Shown piece after piece: positions 46,343 through 54,511 of a DNA stretch of 64,000 nucleotides (its first letter is position 1; each line of letters starts with the position of its first letter). Where the stretch lies: assembly GCA_900471525.1 (NCBI GenBank), contig UCEZ01000015.1, forward strand, positions 1 to 64,000, read 5' to 3'. Under the pieces are notes generated by a model. That model searched no databases. It saw only the letters and a program-made list of their open reading frames with translations, and was not told the origin of the DNA. Source of the DNA: Hyphomicrobiales bacterium. GTDB lineage: Bacteria; Pseudomonadota; Alphaproteobacteria; Rhizobiales; Rhizobiaceae. A program made the position numbers and the translations under genes.

Positions 46343-46789
46343 CTATTCCTCGACGGCCATCAGGTCCAGGTTCCGGTTCAGACGCTGGAGCAAGGCGCAC
46401 AGCGTCGCCACCTCGTCCTGGCTGAAGCCGGCCAGCGCCTGCTCGCTGCCCTGACGCAGAATCTCCCGGACGGCGGGCGTCTTGGCCAAAGCTTCCGCGG
46501 TAAGCGAGACGAGGCTGCTGCGGCCGTCGTTGGGATCGGGCACCCGCCGGACCAGTCCATCCCGCTCCATTCTGGCGAGCGTCTGCGCCATCGACGGCTG
46601 CTCGACCTTGGCGAACCGGGCCAACTCCTTCTGCGGCATCGCCGCACCATCCCGCAGCAGATAGAGCACCGGCAAATGGCCGACGCCGAAGCCCATCCCC
46701 TTCAGCTGACGGTCCCCGAGGCGGGCAAAGGCGCGGGCGGCCATATTGATCAGCGGCGCGGGCGTCGAAAAGAGATTCCAGTCTATCAT
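46343..46789 (-). CDS. MarR-family regulator divergent from TetX-like monooxygenase
   Basis: A 148-residue winged-helix repressor with ELARFAKVEQPSMAQTLARMERDGLVRRVPDPNDGRSSLVSLT (the HTH and wing, residues about 50-92). The start at 46789 leaves a 67-bp divergent promoter that holds a perfect 20-bp palindrome; a longer frame would cover the operator. It most likely represses itself and the facing monooxygenase, and is released by an aromatic or drug-like ligand. Confidence 0.9.
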   Translation of the reverse strand: MIDWNLFSTPAPLINMAARAFARLGDRQLKGMGFGVGHLPVLYLLRDGAAMPQKELARFAKVEQPSMAQTLARMERDGLVRRVPDPNDGRSSLVSLTAEALAKTPAVREILRQGSEQALAGFSQDEVATLCALLQRLNRNLDLMAVEE

Positions 46790-46815
46790 GGCACTTGCAT
46801 TGGCTCCTATGTTTA

Positions 46816-46835
46816 TTATATAGGATCCTATATAA
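46816..46835. promoter_or_regulatory. Perfect 20-bp palindrome, candidate MarR operator
   Basis: TTATATAGGATCCTATATAA is fully self-complementary. It sits 27 bp from the MarR start and 22 bp from the monooxygenase start, where it would cover both promoters. Confidence 0.75.
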
Positions 46836-46856
46836 ACCAATGAGAGACCCCTGTCC

Positions 46857-47996
46857 ATGAGCTTTGTTCCCCGCATCGCCATTGTCGGCGCCGGCCCCGG
46901 TGGCCTGGTGCTGGCTCGCCTGCTTCACGTCGCCGCAATCCCTGCAACCGTGTTCGAACGCGAGGCGCATGCGCTCGCCCGACCCCAGGGCGGCACACTC
47001 GACCTCCATGCCGATTCCGGACAACTCGCCCTTCAGCTGGCCGGTCTGGACGAAGATTTCCGACGCATCGCGCGCTACGAGGATCAGGGGAACCGGGTCT
47101 ATGACAAGACCGGCACGCTGCTGTTTTCGGACGATGGCACCCATGGCGACCGCCCGGAGGTCGATCGGACCGCGCTTCGGGAGATTCTGCTGGCGTCGAT
47201 CCCCGCGGATACGATCCGATGGGGCCAAAATCTGAGCGAGGTGCGCCCGCGCGCGGACGGCGCTTACGACCTGATCTTCGGCGGCGAAACAGCCGGGCCT
47301 TTCGATCTCGTCGTTGGAGCCGACGGAACCTGGTCGCGGACAAGGCCGCTAGTCTCGGCCTACAAGCCGCAATATACAGGACTGACCTTCATCGAATTCG
47401 GGATCGACGATGTCGATCGACGCCATCCGGTCCTCTCGGCCTTCGTCGGCCGTGGCAAGATGGATGCCCAGAGCGACGGCCGGGCAATGATCATCCAGCG
47501 CAACGGCAATGCCCATTTGCGCGGCTATGCGATCTTTCGCGTGCCCGCCGACTGGGCGACGGCGACCTTCGACTTTACCGCACCGACCTTGGCCCGTGCG
47601 CGCCTGGCGAAGGAATTCGAGGGATGGGCGCCCGAATTCCTCGATCTCATCCACGCCGGCAACGACCATATCGTCCCGCGCCCGATCCATGCGCTGCCGG
47701 TCGGCCACCATTGGCCGACCCGGATCGGAGTGACGCTGATCGGCGACGCCGCCCACGTCATGTCGCCCTTCGGCGGCGAGGGCGTCAACGCCGCCATGCT
47801 CGATGCCGCTGAGCTCGGCCGCCATCTCGTCGAGGCCGATGATTGGAAGACAGGCGTCAGCACCTACGAGGCAGAGATGTTCGAGCGCGTCGTCGAGCCG
47901 GCGGCCTATGCGGCAGAAGCCGTGGCCACCGAACTCTCCCATATCGGGCAGGAGTTGACGCTGAAACATATGAATGAGCACATCGGCGCAGGCTGA
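46857..47996 (+). CDS. FAD-dependent monooxygenase, TetX-like
   Basis: A 379-residue class A flavoprotein monooxygenase. The FAD motif IAIVGAGPGGLVLARLL is near residues 7-23, ARPQGGTLDLH near 43-53 matches the TetX group, the middle motif LVVGADGTWSRTRPLV near 147-162, and GDAAHVMSPFGGEGVN near 297-312 completes the FAD site. Tet(X) enzymes hydroxylate tetracyclines, but many relatives act on other aromatics, so resistance is not implied. It is divergent from a MarR repressor. Confidence 0.85.
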   Translation: MSFVPRIAIVGAGPGGLVLARLLHVAAIPATVFEREAHALARPQGGTLDLHADSGQLALQLAGLDEDFRRIARYEDQGNRVYDKTGTLLFSDDGTHGDRPEVDRTALREILLASIPADTIRWGQNLSEVRPRADGAYDLIFGGETAGPFDLVVGADGTWSRTRPLVSAYKPQYTGLTFIEFGIDDVDRRHPVLSAFVGRGKMDAQSDGRAMIIQRNGNAHLRGYAIFRVPADWATATFDFTAPTLARARLAKEFEGWAPEFLDLIHAGNDHIVPRPIHALPVGHHWPTRIGVTLIGDAAHVMSPFGGEGVNAAMLDAAELGRHLVEADDWKTGVSTYEAEMFERVVEPAAYAAEAVATELSHIGQELTLKHMNEHIGAG

Positions 47997-48058
47997 TGCC
48001 ACGCCGCCAGCCTAAGCGGCCGCGTAGCTGACGTTTCAGGGATGCTTGCAGCGCCCTG

Positions 48059-49243
48059 TCAGACCTTCACCCACGCCCCATTGCGCTTTGACGACTGCAC
48101 GCAGGCATCGACGAACACCATTCCCTTCATGCCATCGTCGATTGTCGGATAGATGACAGCCGGATCGACCGCTTCGCCCTTGCGTCGCGCATAGATAGCG
48201 CGGGCGGCCTCGGTGTAGATGTTGGCGAAGCCTTCGAGATAACCTTCGGGATGGCCCGACGGGATGCGGGAGACGCGCGCGGCGGACGGGCCGGAGCCTG
48301 CGCCGGCGCGGGTGATCAGTCGCTTCGGCTCACCGAACGGGGTGTACCAAAGATAGTTCGGGTCCTTCTGCGTCCACTCCAAGCCGCCCTTGGTGCCGTA
48401 GACGCGGACCATCAGGCCGTTTTCATGACCGGGGGCAACCTGGCTGCACCAGAGCAGGCCCTTGGCGCGCTCGCCGTCTCTTTCCTTGAAGCGCATCATC
48501 ACATGCGCATTGTCGTCGAGCGCGCGTCCCTTGACGAAGCTGTCGAGATCGGCGGCCAGTTCTTCAAGCTCCAGGCCGGAGACGAAAGCGCCGAGATTAT
48601 AGACGTGGGTGCCGATATCGCCGGTCGAGCCGCCGGCGCCGGACTTGGAAGGATCGGTGCGCCATGCTGCCTGCTTCTGGCCGGATTGCTCGATGTTTTC
48701 CGTTAGCCAGTCCTGCGGATATTCCATCTGCACCAGACGGACGGCGCCGATATCGCCATTGGCGACCATGGCGCGGGCCTGGCGGACCATCGGATAGCCG
48801 GTGTAGTTATGCGTGAGCACGAACAGCGCGTCACTCTCGTCCGCGAGCTTCTTCAGCTTCTTGGCATCGGACAGCGTCGAGGTCAGCGGCTTGTCGCAGA
48901 TCACGTGAATGCCGCGCTTCAGGAATTCCTTGGCCGCTTCGTAGTGCACATGGTTCGGCGTGACGATGGCCACCGCCTCGATACCGTTCTTCAGCTTGGC
49001 CTCGCGGATCGCCATTTCCTTGAAATCGGAATAGCTGCGCGACGGGTCAAGACCGAGTTCCGCACCGGAAGCCTTGGCCTTTTCCGGCGTCGACGACAGG
49101 GCGCCGGCGACGAGTTCGAAATGATCGTCAAGCCTCGCCGCCATGCGGTGAACGGCGCCGATGAAGGCGCCCGAGCCGCCGCCGACCATGCCGAGCCGGA
49201 TACGCTTTTCGCGGGTTTCCGAAGAGCTTCCTTCGATTGCCAT
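48059..49243 (-). CDS. Gfo/Idh/MocA-family oxidoreductase
   Basis: A 394-residue NAD(P)-dependent sugar or inositol dehydrogenase. The Rossmann motif RLGMVGGGSGAFIGAVHRMA is near 17-36, the catalytic-type EAVAIVTPNHVHYEAA, CDKPLT (EKP-like) and a C-terminal sugar domain follow. AGGAGAAC precedes the start. It is the last gene of a minus-strand sugar cluster (ABC transporter, TIM-barrel isomerase, dehydrogenase); a RIME-like element lies between it and the isomerase. Confidence 0.9.
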   Translation of the reverse strand: MAIEGSSSETREKRIRLGMVGGGSGAFIGAVHRMAARLDDHFELVAGALSSTPEKAKASGAELGLDPSRSYSDFKEMAIREAKLKNGIEAVAIVTPNHVHYEAAKEFLKRGIHVICDKPLTSTLSDAKKLKKLADESDALFVLTHNYTGYPMVRQARAMVANGDIGAVRLVQMEYPQDWLTENIEQSGQKQAAWRTDPSKSGAGGSTGDIGTHVYNLGAFVSGLELEELAADLDSFVKGRALDDNAHVMMRFKERDGERAKGLLWCSQVAPGHENGLMVRVYGTKGGLEWTQKDPNYLWYTPFGEPKRLITRAGAGSGPSAARVSRIPSGHPEGYLEGFANIYTEAARAIYARRKGEAVDPAVIYPTIDDGMKGMVFVDACVQSSKRNGAWVKV

Positions 49244-49276
49244 GTTGTTCTCCTGAAATTCAATTGGTGTTGATAG

Positions 49277-49403
49277 GCCCCTCATCCGCCCTGTCGGGCA
49301 CCTTCTCCCCGCAGGCGGGGAGAAGGACCAATCCGCAGCCCCTCAGCCAAATCAGGGCATGTCCCCTCTCCCCGTCTGCGGGGAGAGGGTGAGGGTGAGG
49401 GCA
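49277..49403. repeat. RIME-like intergenic element, copy A
   Basis: Starts with GCCCCTCATCCGCCCTGTCG and ends with GAGGGTGAGGGTGAGGGCAG. It contains two long palindromic stems (CTTCTCCCCG.../CGGGGAGAAG and CCTCTCCCCG.../CGGGGAGAGG), the structure of the RIME1 family of rhizobia. Copy B at 59363-59479 is the same type. Confidence 0.8.
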
Positions 49404-49409
49404 GTTTCC

Positions 49410-50462
49410 TTAAAGCCCGAGCATGCGCCGGTTGGCCGCCTCGTCCGTGCCGCCATCGGCAAAGTCGTCGAAAGCCTTTTCCGTCACGCGGATAATGTGG
49501 TGCTTGACGAACTCGGCGCCTTCGCGTGCGCCGTCTTCGGGGTGCTTCAGGGCGCATTCCCATTCGACCACGGCCCAGCCGGCAAAATCGTTGGCGGCCA
49601 TCTTGGAGAAGATCGCACCGAAATCGACCTGGCCGTCGCCGAGCGAGCGGAAGCGGCCGGCCCGGTTGACCCAGCCCTGATAACCGCCATAGACGCCCTG
49701 CCGGCCGGTCGGGTTGAATTCCGCGTCCTTGACGTGGAACATCCGGATGCGGTCCTTGTAGATGTCGATATTGTCGAGATAATCGAGGCACTGCAGCACG
49801 TAGTGCGAGGGATCATAGAGCATGTTGGCGCGAGCATGGTTGCCCGTACGCTCCAAAAACATCTCGTAGGTGATGCCATCATGCAGGTCTTCGCCCGGAT
49901 GGATCTCGTAGCAGACGTCGACGCCGCAATCTTCAGCGTGATCGAGGATCGGCTTCCAGCGGCGGGCAAGCTCATCGAACGCGGTCTCGACAAGACCGGC
50001 CGGGCGCTGCGGCCACGGATAGAAATAGGGCCAGGCGAGCGCGCCGGAGAAACTGGCCATGGCGTTCAGTCCGAGGTTCTTCGATGCGGTCAGGGCAAGC
50101 TTGACCTGCTCGACCGCCCATTGCTGACGCGCCTTCGGATTGCCGCGGACTTCGGGAACGGCAAAACCGTCGAAGCCCTCGTCATAGGCCGGATGGACCG
50201 CAACGAGCTGGCCCTGAAGATGGGTCGAAAGCTCGGTGACTTCGATACCGTTGTCGCGGGCCGTGCCAGTGAACTCATCGCAATAGGCCTTCGATTCTGC
50301 TGCCTTCTTCAGGTCGATCAGCCGGCTATCCCAGCTCGGCACCTGGACGCCCTTGTAGCCGCAATCGGCGGCCCATTTGGTGATCGAATCCCAGGAATTG
50401 AACGGGGCAGCATCGCCAGCGAATTGTGCGAGAAAGAGCGCGGGGCCTTTGATGGTCTTCAT
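49410..50462 (-). CDS. Sugar phosphate isomerase/epimerase (AP-endonuclease-2-fold TIM barrel)
   Basis: A 350-residue xylose-isomerase-like TIM barrel. Metal-binding residues are in VCYEIHPGEDLHDG (Glu/His near 190-195), NMLYDPSHYV, MFHVKDAEF and WAVVEWECA. Such enzymes epimerise or isomerise keto-sugars, often 3-keto derivatives made by Gfo/Idh dehydrogenases. It is followed by the Gfo/Idh gene in the same direction. Confidence 0.87.
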   Translation of the reverse strand: MKTIKGPALFLAQFAGDAAPFNSWDSITKWAADCGYKGVQVPSWDSRLIDLKKAAESKAYCDEFTGTARDNGIEVTELSTHLQGQLVAVHPAYDEGFDGFAVPEVRGNPKARQQWAVEQVKLALTASKNLGLNAMASFSGALAWPYFYPWPQRPAGLVETAFDELARRWKPILDHAEDCGVDVCYEIHPGEDLHDGITYEMFLERTGNHARANMLYDPSHYVLQCLDYLDNIDIYKDRIRMFHVKDAEFNPTGRQGVYGGYQGWVNRAGRFRSLGDGQVDFGAIFSKMAANDFAGWAVVEWECALKHPEDGAREGAEFVKHHIIRVTEKAFDDFADGGTDEAANRRMLGL

Positions 50463-50488
50463 GTCAGATTCCTCCCTGATTATCGACC

Positions 50489-50500
50489 GTAAACGTTTCC
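50489..50500. promoter_or_regulatory. LacI-like half-palindrome upstream of the isomerase
   Basis: GTAAACGTTTCC, 27 bp before the isomerase start, is close to the LacI-type consensus GTAAACGTTTAC. It could link this operon to the LacI regulator at 54512. Confidence 0.35.
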
Positions 50501-50678
50501 GAAGTGTTTTAACACGCCGTTCATCGAGGACAAGACGCCTCTTTCCGATAACGGCCAGCTGGCGGGGATGGCCAGAATTTCAATGCGCCGGAACCTAATC
50601 ACGGACTCCGCACGGCGGCAAGAGGTACGTGCCGCAAAAACCGAAAACGAAGATGGACGCGATTCCAGACAATAAAAT

Positions 50679-50702
50679 GGGCGCCCGTTTTCGCGGGCGC
50701 CC
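50679..50702 (-). terminator. Intrinsic terminator after the substrate-binding protein gene
   Basis: GGGCGCCCG and CGGGCGCCC form a perfect 9-bp stem with a 6-nt loop, and ATTTTATT follows on the minus strand. It separates the ABC transporter operon from the isomerase gene. Confidence 0.8.
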
Positions 50703-50720
50703 GGTAGCTAGTAAAACCGA

Positions 50721-51671
50721 TCAGAACGGTGAATCGGGGAAGTAGAAGTCCTTGGCATTGTCCTTGGTGATGAGCGTCGCGTCGATCGTGTAGACGCCAC
50801 GAACCGGAACCTGGCCGTAGAAATTGGCAACCGTCATCTCGAGCGCCGTACCGACCATTGCCGGCGGATAGAGCACGTCGACCGGGATCATATTGTCGCC
50901 ATCCATGACCTTCTTGACCATGTCCTTCGAACCGGCGCCGGCCACGACATACTGGATGTCAGTGCGCTTGGCCTGCTCGATGGCCTGCAGCACGCCGACG
51001 GCCATGTCGTCATCCTGGCACCATACAACGTCGATCTTCGGATACTTGGTCAGGTAGTCCTGCATGACCTTGAAGGCGTCGTCGCGGTTCCAGTTGCCGA
51101 ACTGACGGTCGAGAACCTTGACGTTGGAGCCTTCGATACCCTTGTCGAAACCATCCTGGCGCTGCTGGTCGATCGGAATCGGCAGACCGCGGATGATGAC
51201 GACTTCGGCGTCCGGCGTCGTTGCCTTGATGTATTCGCCGGCCGTCTGGCCAAGCGCCGGGTTGTTGCCGGCGACATAGAGATCGCGGACGGTGTTGTCG
51301 TTGACGCTCGGGGCGCGGTCGACGATGGCGACGAACGTGCCCTTGCCCTTGACTTCCTTGATGGCGTTGACCAGCGGATCCGGGTCGGACGGCAGGATGA
51401 CGAGCGCGTCGATGCCCTGGGTTTCAAGGTCCTGCACGGCGTTTGCCTGGCTTGCCGGGTCCGGCGACGTCTTGACGATGACGTTGAGGCCCGGATGCTG
51501 TTCCATCAACAGCTTGGCGACGCGCTCGGCATGGAACACGACACCCGAGGTCCAGCCGTGGTCGGCGGCCGGGATCGAAACGCCGATCGTGACCTTCTTG
51601 TCTTCCGCGTGGGCTACGCCTGTCAGCGCCATCATGGCGACGGCTGCAGCGCCCATTAGTCCTTTACGCAT
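50721..51671 (-). CDS. Sugar ABC transporter periplasmic substrate-binding protein
   Basis: A 316-residue ribose-binding-like protein with a Sec signal peptide (LMGAAAVAMMALTGVAHA, cleavage near residue 22). The two-lobe domain begins VTIGVSIPAADHGWTSGVVFHA and contains the DNDTVRDLYVAGNN-like mid region and WCQDDDMAVGVLQAI. The ligand is not predictable by eye. It is the third gene of the ATPase-permease-binding-protein operon. Confidence 0.93.
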   Translation of the reverse strand: MRKGLMGAAAVAMMALTGVAHAEDKKVTIGVSIPAADHGWTSGVVFHAERVAKLLMEQHPGLNVIVKTSPDPASQANAVQDLETQGIDALVILPSDPDPLVNAIKEVKGKGTFVAIVDRAPSVNDNTVRDLYVAGNNPALGQTAGEYIKATTPDAEVVIIRGLPIPIDQQRQDGFDKGIEGSNVKVLDRQFGNWNRDDAFKVMQDYLTKYPKIDVVWCQDDDMAVGVLQAIEQAKRTDIQYVVAGAGSKDMVKKVMDGDNMIPVDVLYPPAMVGTALEMTVANFYGQVPVRGVYTIDATLITKDNAKDFYFPDSPF

Positions 51672-51739
51672 GTTTCTCTCTCCCTAGTAAATGCGGGTCT
51701 TGCAGTCTTCGGACCGGGCGACCCCTTGAACCCGGTTAT

Positions 51740-52744
51740 TCACGATTTCCGTACCAGCGAGCGCTGGACGAGCATCGCAATGATGATGATCGCGCCCTGG
51801 ATGGCCCCGATCAGATATTCGCTGATGAAATTCGAAAGCAGCATGATGTTGCCGACCAGTTCCAGGATGAAGGCGCCGCAGATGGTGCCCCAGACACGTC
51901 CAGCGCCGCCCTTCAGCGCCGTTCCGCCGACGACGACGGCGGTGATCGCCTGCAGTTCCCACAGGATACCCGTCGTCGCCGAGGTCGAGCCCAGCCGCGG
52001 CACATAGAGAAGCACGGCGACAGCAACGCAGAGACCCTGGATCACGAAGGCGATGGTGCGCACGCGATTGACCGGAATGCCGGAATAGCGGGCGACGTCA
52101 CTGTTGGAGCCCACGGCAACCACGTGCCGACCGTAGCGGGTGCGATAAAGAATGAAGGCGGCAACGGAGGTGACCGCTAGGATCACCGCGATCGGTACCG
52201 GAATGCCGAGGATGGAACCGAAATAGGCGGGGCGGTACATTTCCTGAAGCACCGGATCGCGCAGCGTGATCGCTCCGCCCTGCGAAAGCCACGTCGTCAG
52301 GCCGCGATAGATGCCCATCGTGCCGAGGGTCGCGATGAACGGCTCAATCCTGCCCACGGTGGTGATCAAGCCGTTGACCAGCCCGCAGGCGGCGCCGCCA
52401 ACAATCGTGAAGGCGATGGCTGCGGTCAGCATCAAGGCCGGATCGGCAATGACGCCGGAGTTCATGAACAGGATCATTAGGCTGGCGACGAAGGCAACCA
52501 TTGCCCCCACGGACAAATCAAGATCGCCGGACGAGATCACGAACGTCGCACCAATCGCGATGATAGCGATGAAAGCGCTGCGGGTCGCAACGTTGGCGAG
52601 GTTGTTGATGCCGATGAAATTCGGATTGACGATGGCTCCGAGGATGAGAAGCAGCACCAATGCCGCAAAGGGCGCGACGGCCCGAAGGTCGATATCCCGC
52701 CAGTTTCGACGCCGGATTTCCCGGGTTTCCTCATTCACGCTCAT
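51740..52744 (-). CDS. Sugar ABC transporter permease (RbsC/XylH type)
   Basis: A 334-residue inner-membrane protein with about ten helices and the family motifs ISSGDLDLSVGAMVAF and GGTALKGGAGRVWGTICGAF. The start at 52744 (MSVNEE) is preferred, GGGAGG lying upstream; an in-frame ATG at 52768 precedes that ribosome-binding site. Works with the ATPase and binding protein on either side. Confidence 0.92.
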   Translation of the reverse strand: MSVNEETREIRRRNWRDIDLRAVAPFAALVLLLILGAIVNPNFIGINNLANVATRSAFIAIIAIGATFVISSGDLDLSVGAMVAFVASLMILFMNSGVIADPALMLTAAIAFTIVGGAACGLVNGLITTVGRIEPFIATLGTMGIYRGLTTWLSQGGAITLRDPVLQEMYRPAYFGSILGIPVPIAVILAVTSVAAFILYRTRYGRHVVAVGSNSDVARYSGIPVNRVRTIAFVIQGLCVAVAVLLYVPRLGSTSATTGILWELQAITAVVVGGTALKGGAGRVWGTICGAFILELVGNIMLLSNFISEYLIGAIQGAIIIIAMLVQRSLVRKS

Positions 52745-52813
52745 ATCCAAACCAACCTCCCGTCCCATTGTCCCTGGGAATTTTCTTTCAGCCTCGCCCG
52801 CACCTCTGCGCGG

Positions 52814-54346
52814 TCAGGCGACAGCCTTCTTCTTCAATCCGGCCGCATAGCGCATGATCTCCTGCTCGGAGATTTCATCGCCCTCCAGCATGCCGACGAT
52901 CCGGCCCTCGCGCATGACGGCGACGCGGGTGCAAAGGCCAATCACCTCGGGCATCTCGGACGAGACGACGATGATTGAGCGGCCGTCGCGGGCGAGCGCC
53001 GATATAAAATGATAGATCTGCTGTTTGGTGCCGACATCGATGCCGCGCGTCGGCTCGTCGATGATGATGATGTCCGGCTCGGTCTCCATCACCTTGGCGA
53101 GAAGCAGCTTCTGCTGATTGCCGCCTGACATGCGGCCGGCGACCACGTTGCCGTCGCGAACGCGGATATCGAAGCGACGGCGCGCCCGCTCCAGTGCGGC
53201 AGCCTCGCTGGCCGGGTTAAGATAACCAAGCTTGCCGTGATTTTCGAGGGACTGCAGCGTCAGATTGGCCGTCATGCGTGAATTGAGAAGCAGCCCCTTG
53301 GACTTGCGATCCTTGGTCATGTAGGCGAGGCCACGGCGGTTTGCCGCATGCACATCGCCCGACGGCACAGTCTCACCCTTGATGATCACTTCGCCGGAAG
53401 CGCGCGACCGCAGCCCGGCAACGGCCTCCATCAATTCCGTGCGGCCCGAGCCGATCATCCCGGAAAAGCCGAGGATCTCGCCCTTGCGGACTTCGAAGCT
53501 CGCGTCCCGGACATAGCCGGTCGAGAGTGAGTTGACGCTGAGCATGATCTCTTCATCGACATCAGGCTCGCGCTTGGCCGGAAAAAGCTTGGAAAGCTCG
53601 CGACCGACCATCAATTGGGCAATCGATTCACCATCCAGGATCGCCGTCGGCGACGTCTTGATCCACTGGCCGTCGCGCAGTACCGTGACCCGGTCCGTCA
53701 GCTCCATGACTTCGTCGAGCTTGTGCGACACGAAGACGAAACTCGTGCCCTGATCGCGCAGCTTGCGCACCTGCCGGAACAGGAAGTTGGTCTCCTCACG
53801 CGACAAAACGGCAGTCGGCTCGTCCATGAACACCACCCGGGCATCCCGGCTGATCGCCTTGGCAATCTCCACCATCTGCTTGTCGGCGATGGAAAGCCCG
53901 CTGATCATCGCATTCTCGTCGACATGCGAGCCGAGCAGGTCGAGCACGCGCCGCGTTTCGGCGCGCATGTATTTGCGATCGAGCATACCGAAGCGCGTCA
54001 CCTCGCGGCCGAGAAACAGGCTCTCGGTGACGGTGAGGTGTTCGGCCAGATTGAATTCCTGATGGATGATGACGATGCCGAGCGCCTCGGCCGCGCCATT
54101 CGGCGGCAGCTTGACCGGGTTGCCATCGAGAATGATTTCGCCGGAAGTCGGCTGCTCGAAGCCGGAGAGGATTTTGACGAGCGTTGATTTTCCAGCGCCG
54201 TTCTCGCCCATGAGCGCATGAATTTCGCCGGCGCGCAGATCGAAATTGACGCTGAAGAGCACCTGGACGCCGTTGAACGACTTGCTGATACGCCGCGCGG
54301 ACAGCACGACCGCGCCGGCATCGGCGTCGATGGTCTGCGAACTCAT
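52814..54346 (-). CDS. Sugar ABC transporter ATP-binding protein (tandem ABC)
   Basis: A 510-residue double ATPase. The first half has Walker A GENGAGKSTLVKIL near 52-65, signature LSIADKQMVEIAKAI and VVFMDEPTA. The second half has a degenerate Walker A (GFSGMIGSGRTELM), signature MSGGNQQKLLLAK and IIIDEPTRGID, as in RbsA/XylG. ATG at 54346 follows GGGAGGG; the upstream extension to 54427 would cross the operators. First gene of the transporter operon. Confidence 0.94.
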   Translation of the reverse strand: MSSQTIDADAGAVVLSARRISKSFNGVQVLFSVNFDLRAGEIHALMGENGAGKSTLVKILSGFEQPTSGEIILDGNPVKLPPNGAAEALGIVIIHQEFNLAEHLTVTESLFLGREVTRFGMLDRKYMRAETRRVLDLLGSHVDENAMISGLSIADKQMVEIAKAISRDARVVFMDEPTAVLSREETNFLFRQVRKLRDQGTSFVFVSHKLDEVMELTDRVTVLRDGQWIKTSPTAILDGESIAQLMVGRELSKLFPAKREPDVDEEIMLSVNSLSTGYVRDASFEVRKGEILGFSGMIGSGRTELMEAVAGLRSRASGEVIIKGETVPSGDVHAANRRGLAYMTKDRKSKGLLLNSRMTANLTLQSLENHGKLGYLNPASEAAALERARRRFDIRVRDGNVVAGRMSGGNQQKLLLAKVMETEPDIIIIDEPTRGIDVGTKQQIYHFISALARDGRSIIVVSSEMPEVIGLCTRVAVMREGRIVGMLEGDEISEQEIMRYAAGLKKKAVA

Positions 54347-54382
54347 GATCCCTCCCTGCGGCTCCCATCCGCTTGGGATGTT

Positions 54383-54419
54383 ATGTAAACCTTTACATAG
54401 ATCATGTAAAGGTTTACAT
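54383..54419. promoter_or_regulatory. Two LacI-type operators in the divergent promoter
   Basis: ATGTAAACCTTTACAT (54383-54398) and ATGTAAAGGTTTACAT (54404-54419). Each has 7-bp arms, and the two are exact reverse complements of each other, 21 bp centre to centre, about two helical turns. They lie between the ABC operon and the LacI gene. Confidence 0.8.
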
Positions 54420-54511
54420 CGGGGCATAACGGAGAAATTCTTCGAGCAGGCTTTGACCTCCGGGCAAGTCTGTGTAGTGTCCCGCCGAGACTAAAACCAA
54501 GGCAGAGCGCA

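Noticed and set aside
46230-47228. Long minus-strand frame across the MarR/monooxygenase divergent promoter
   Set aside because: It would overlap two well-supported genes and the operator in other frames, with no family similarity.
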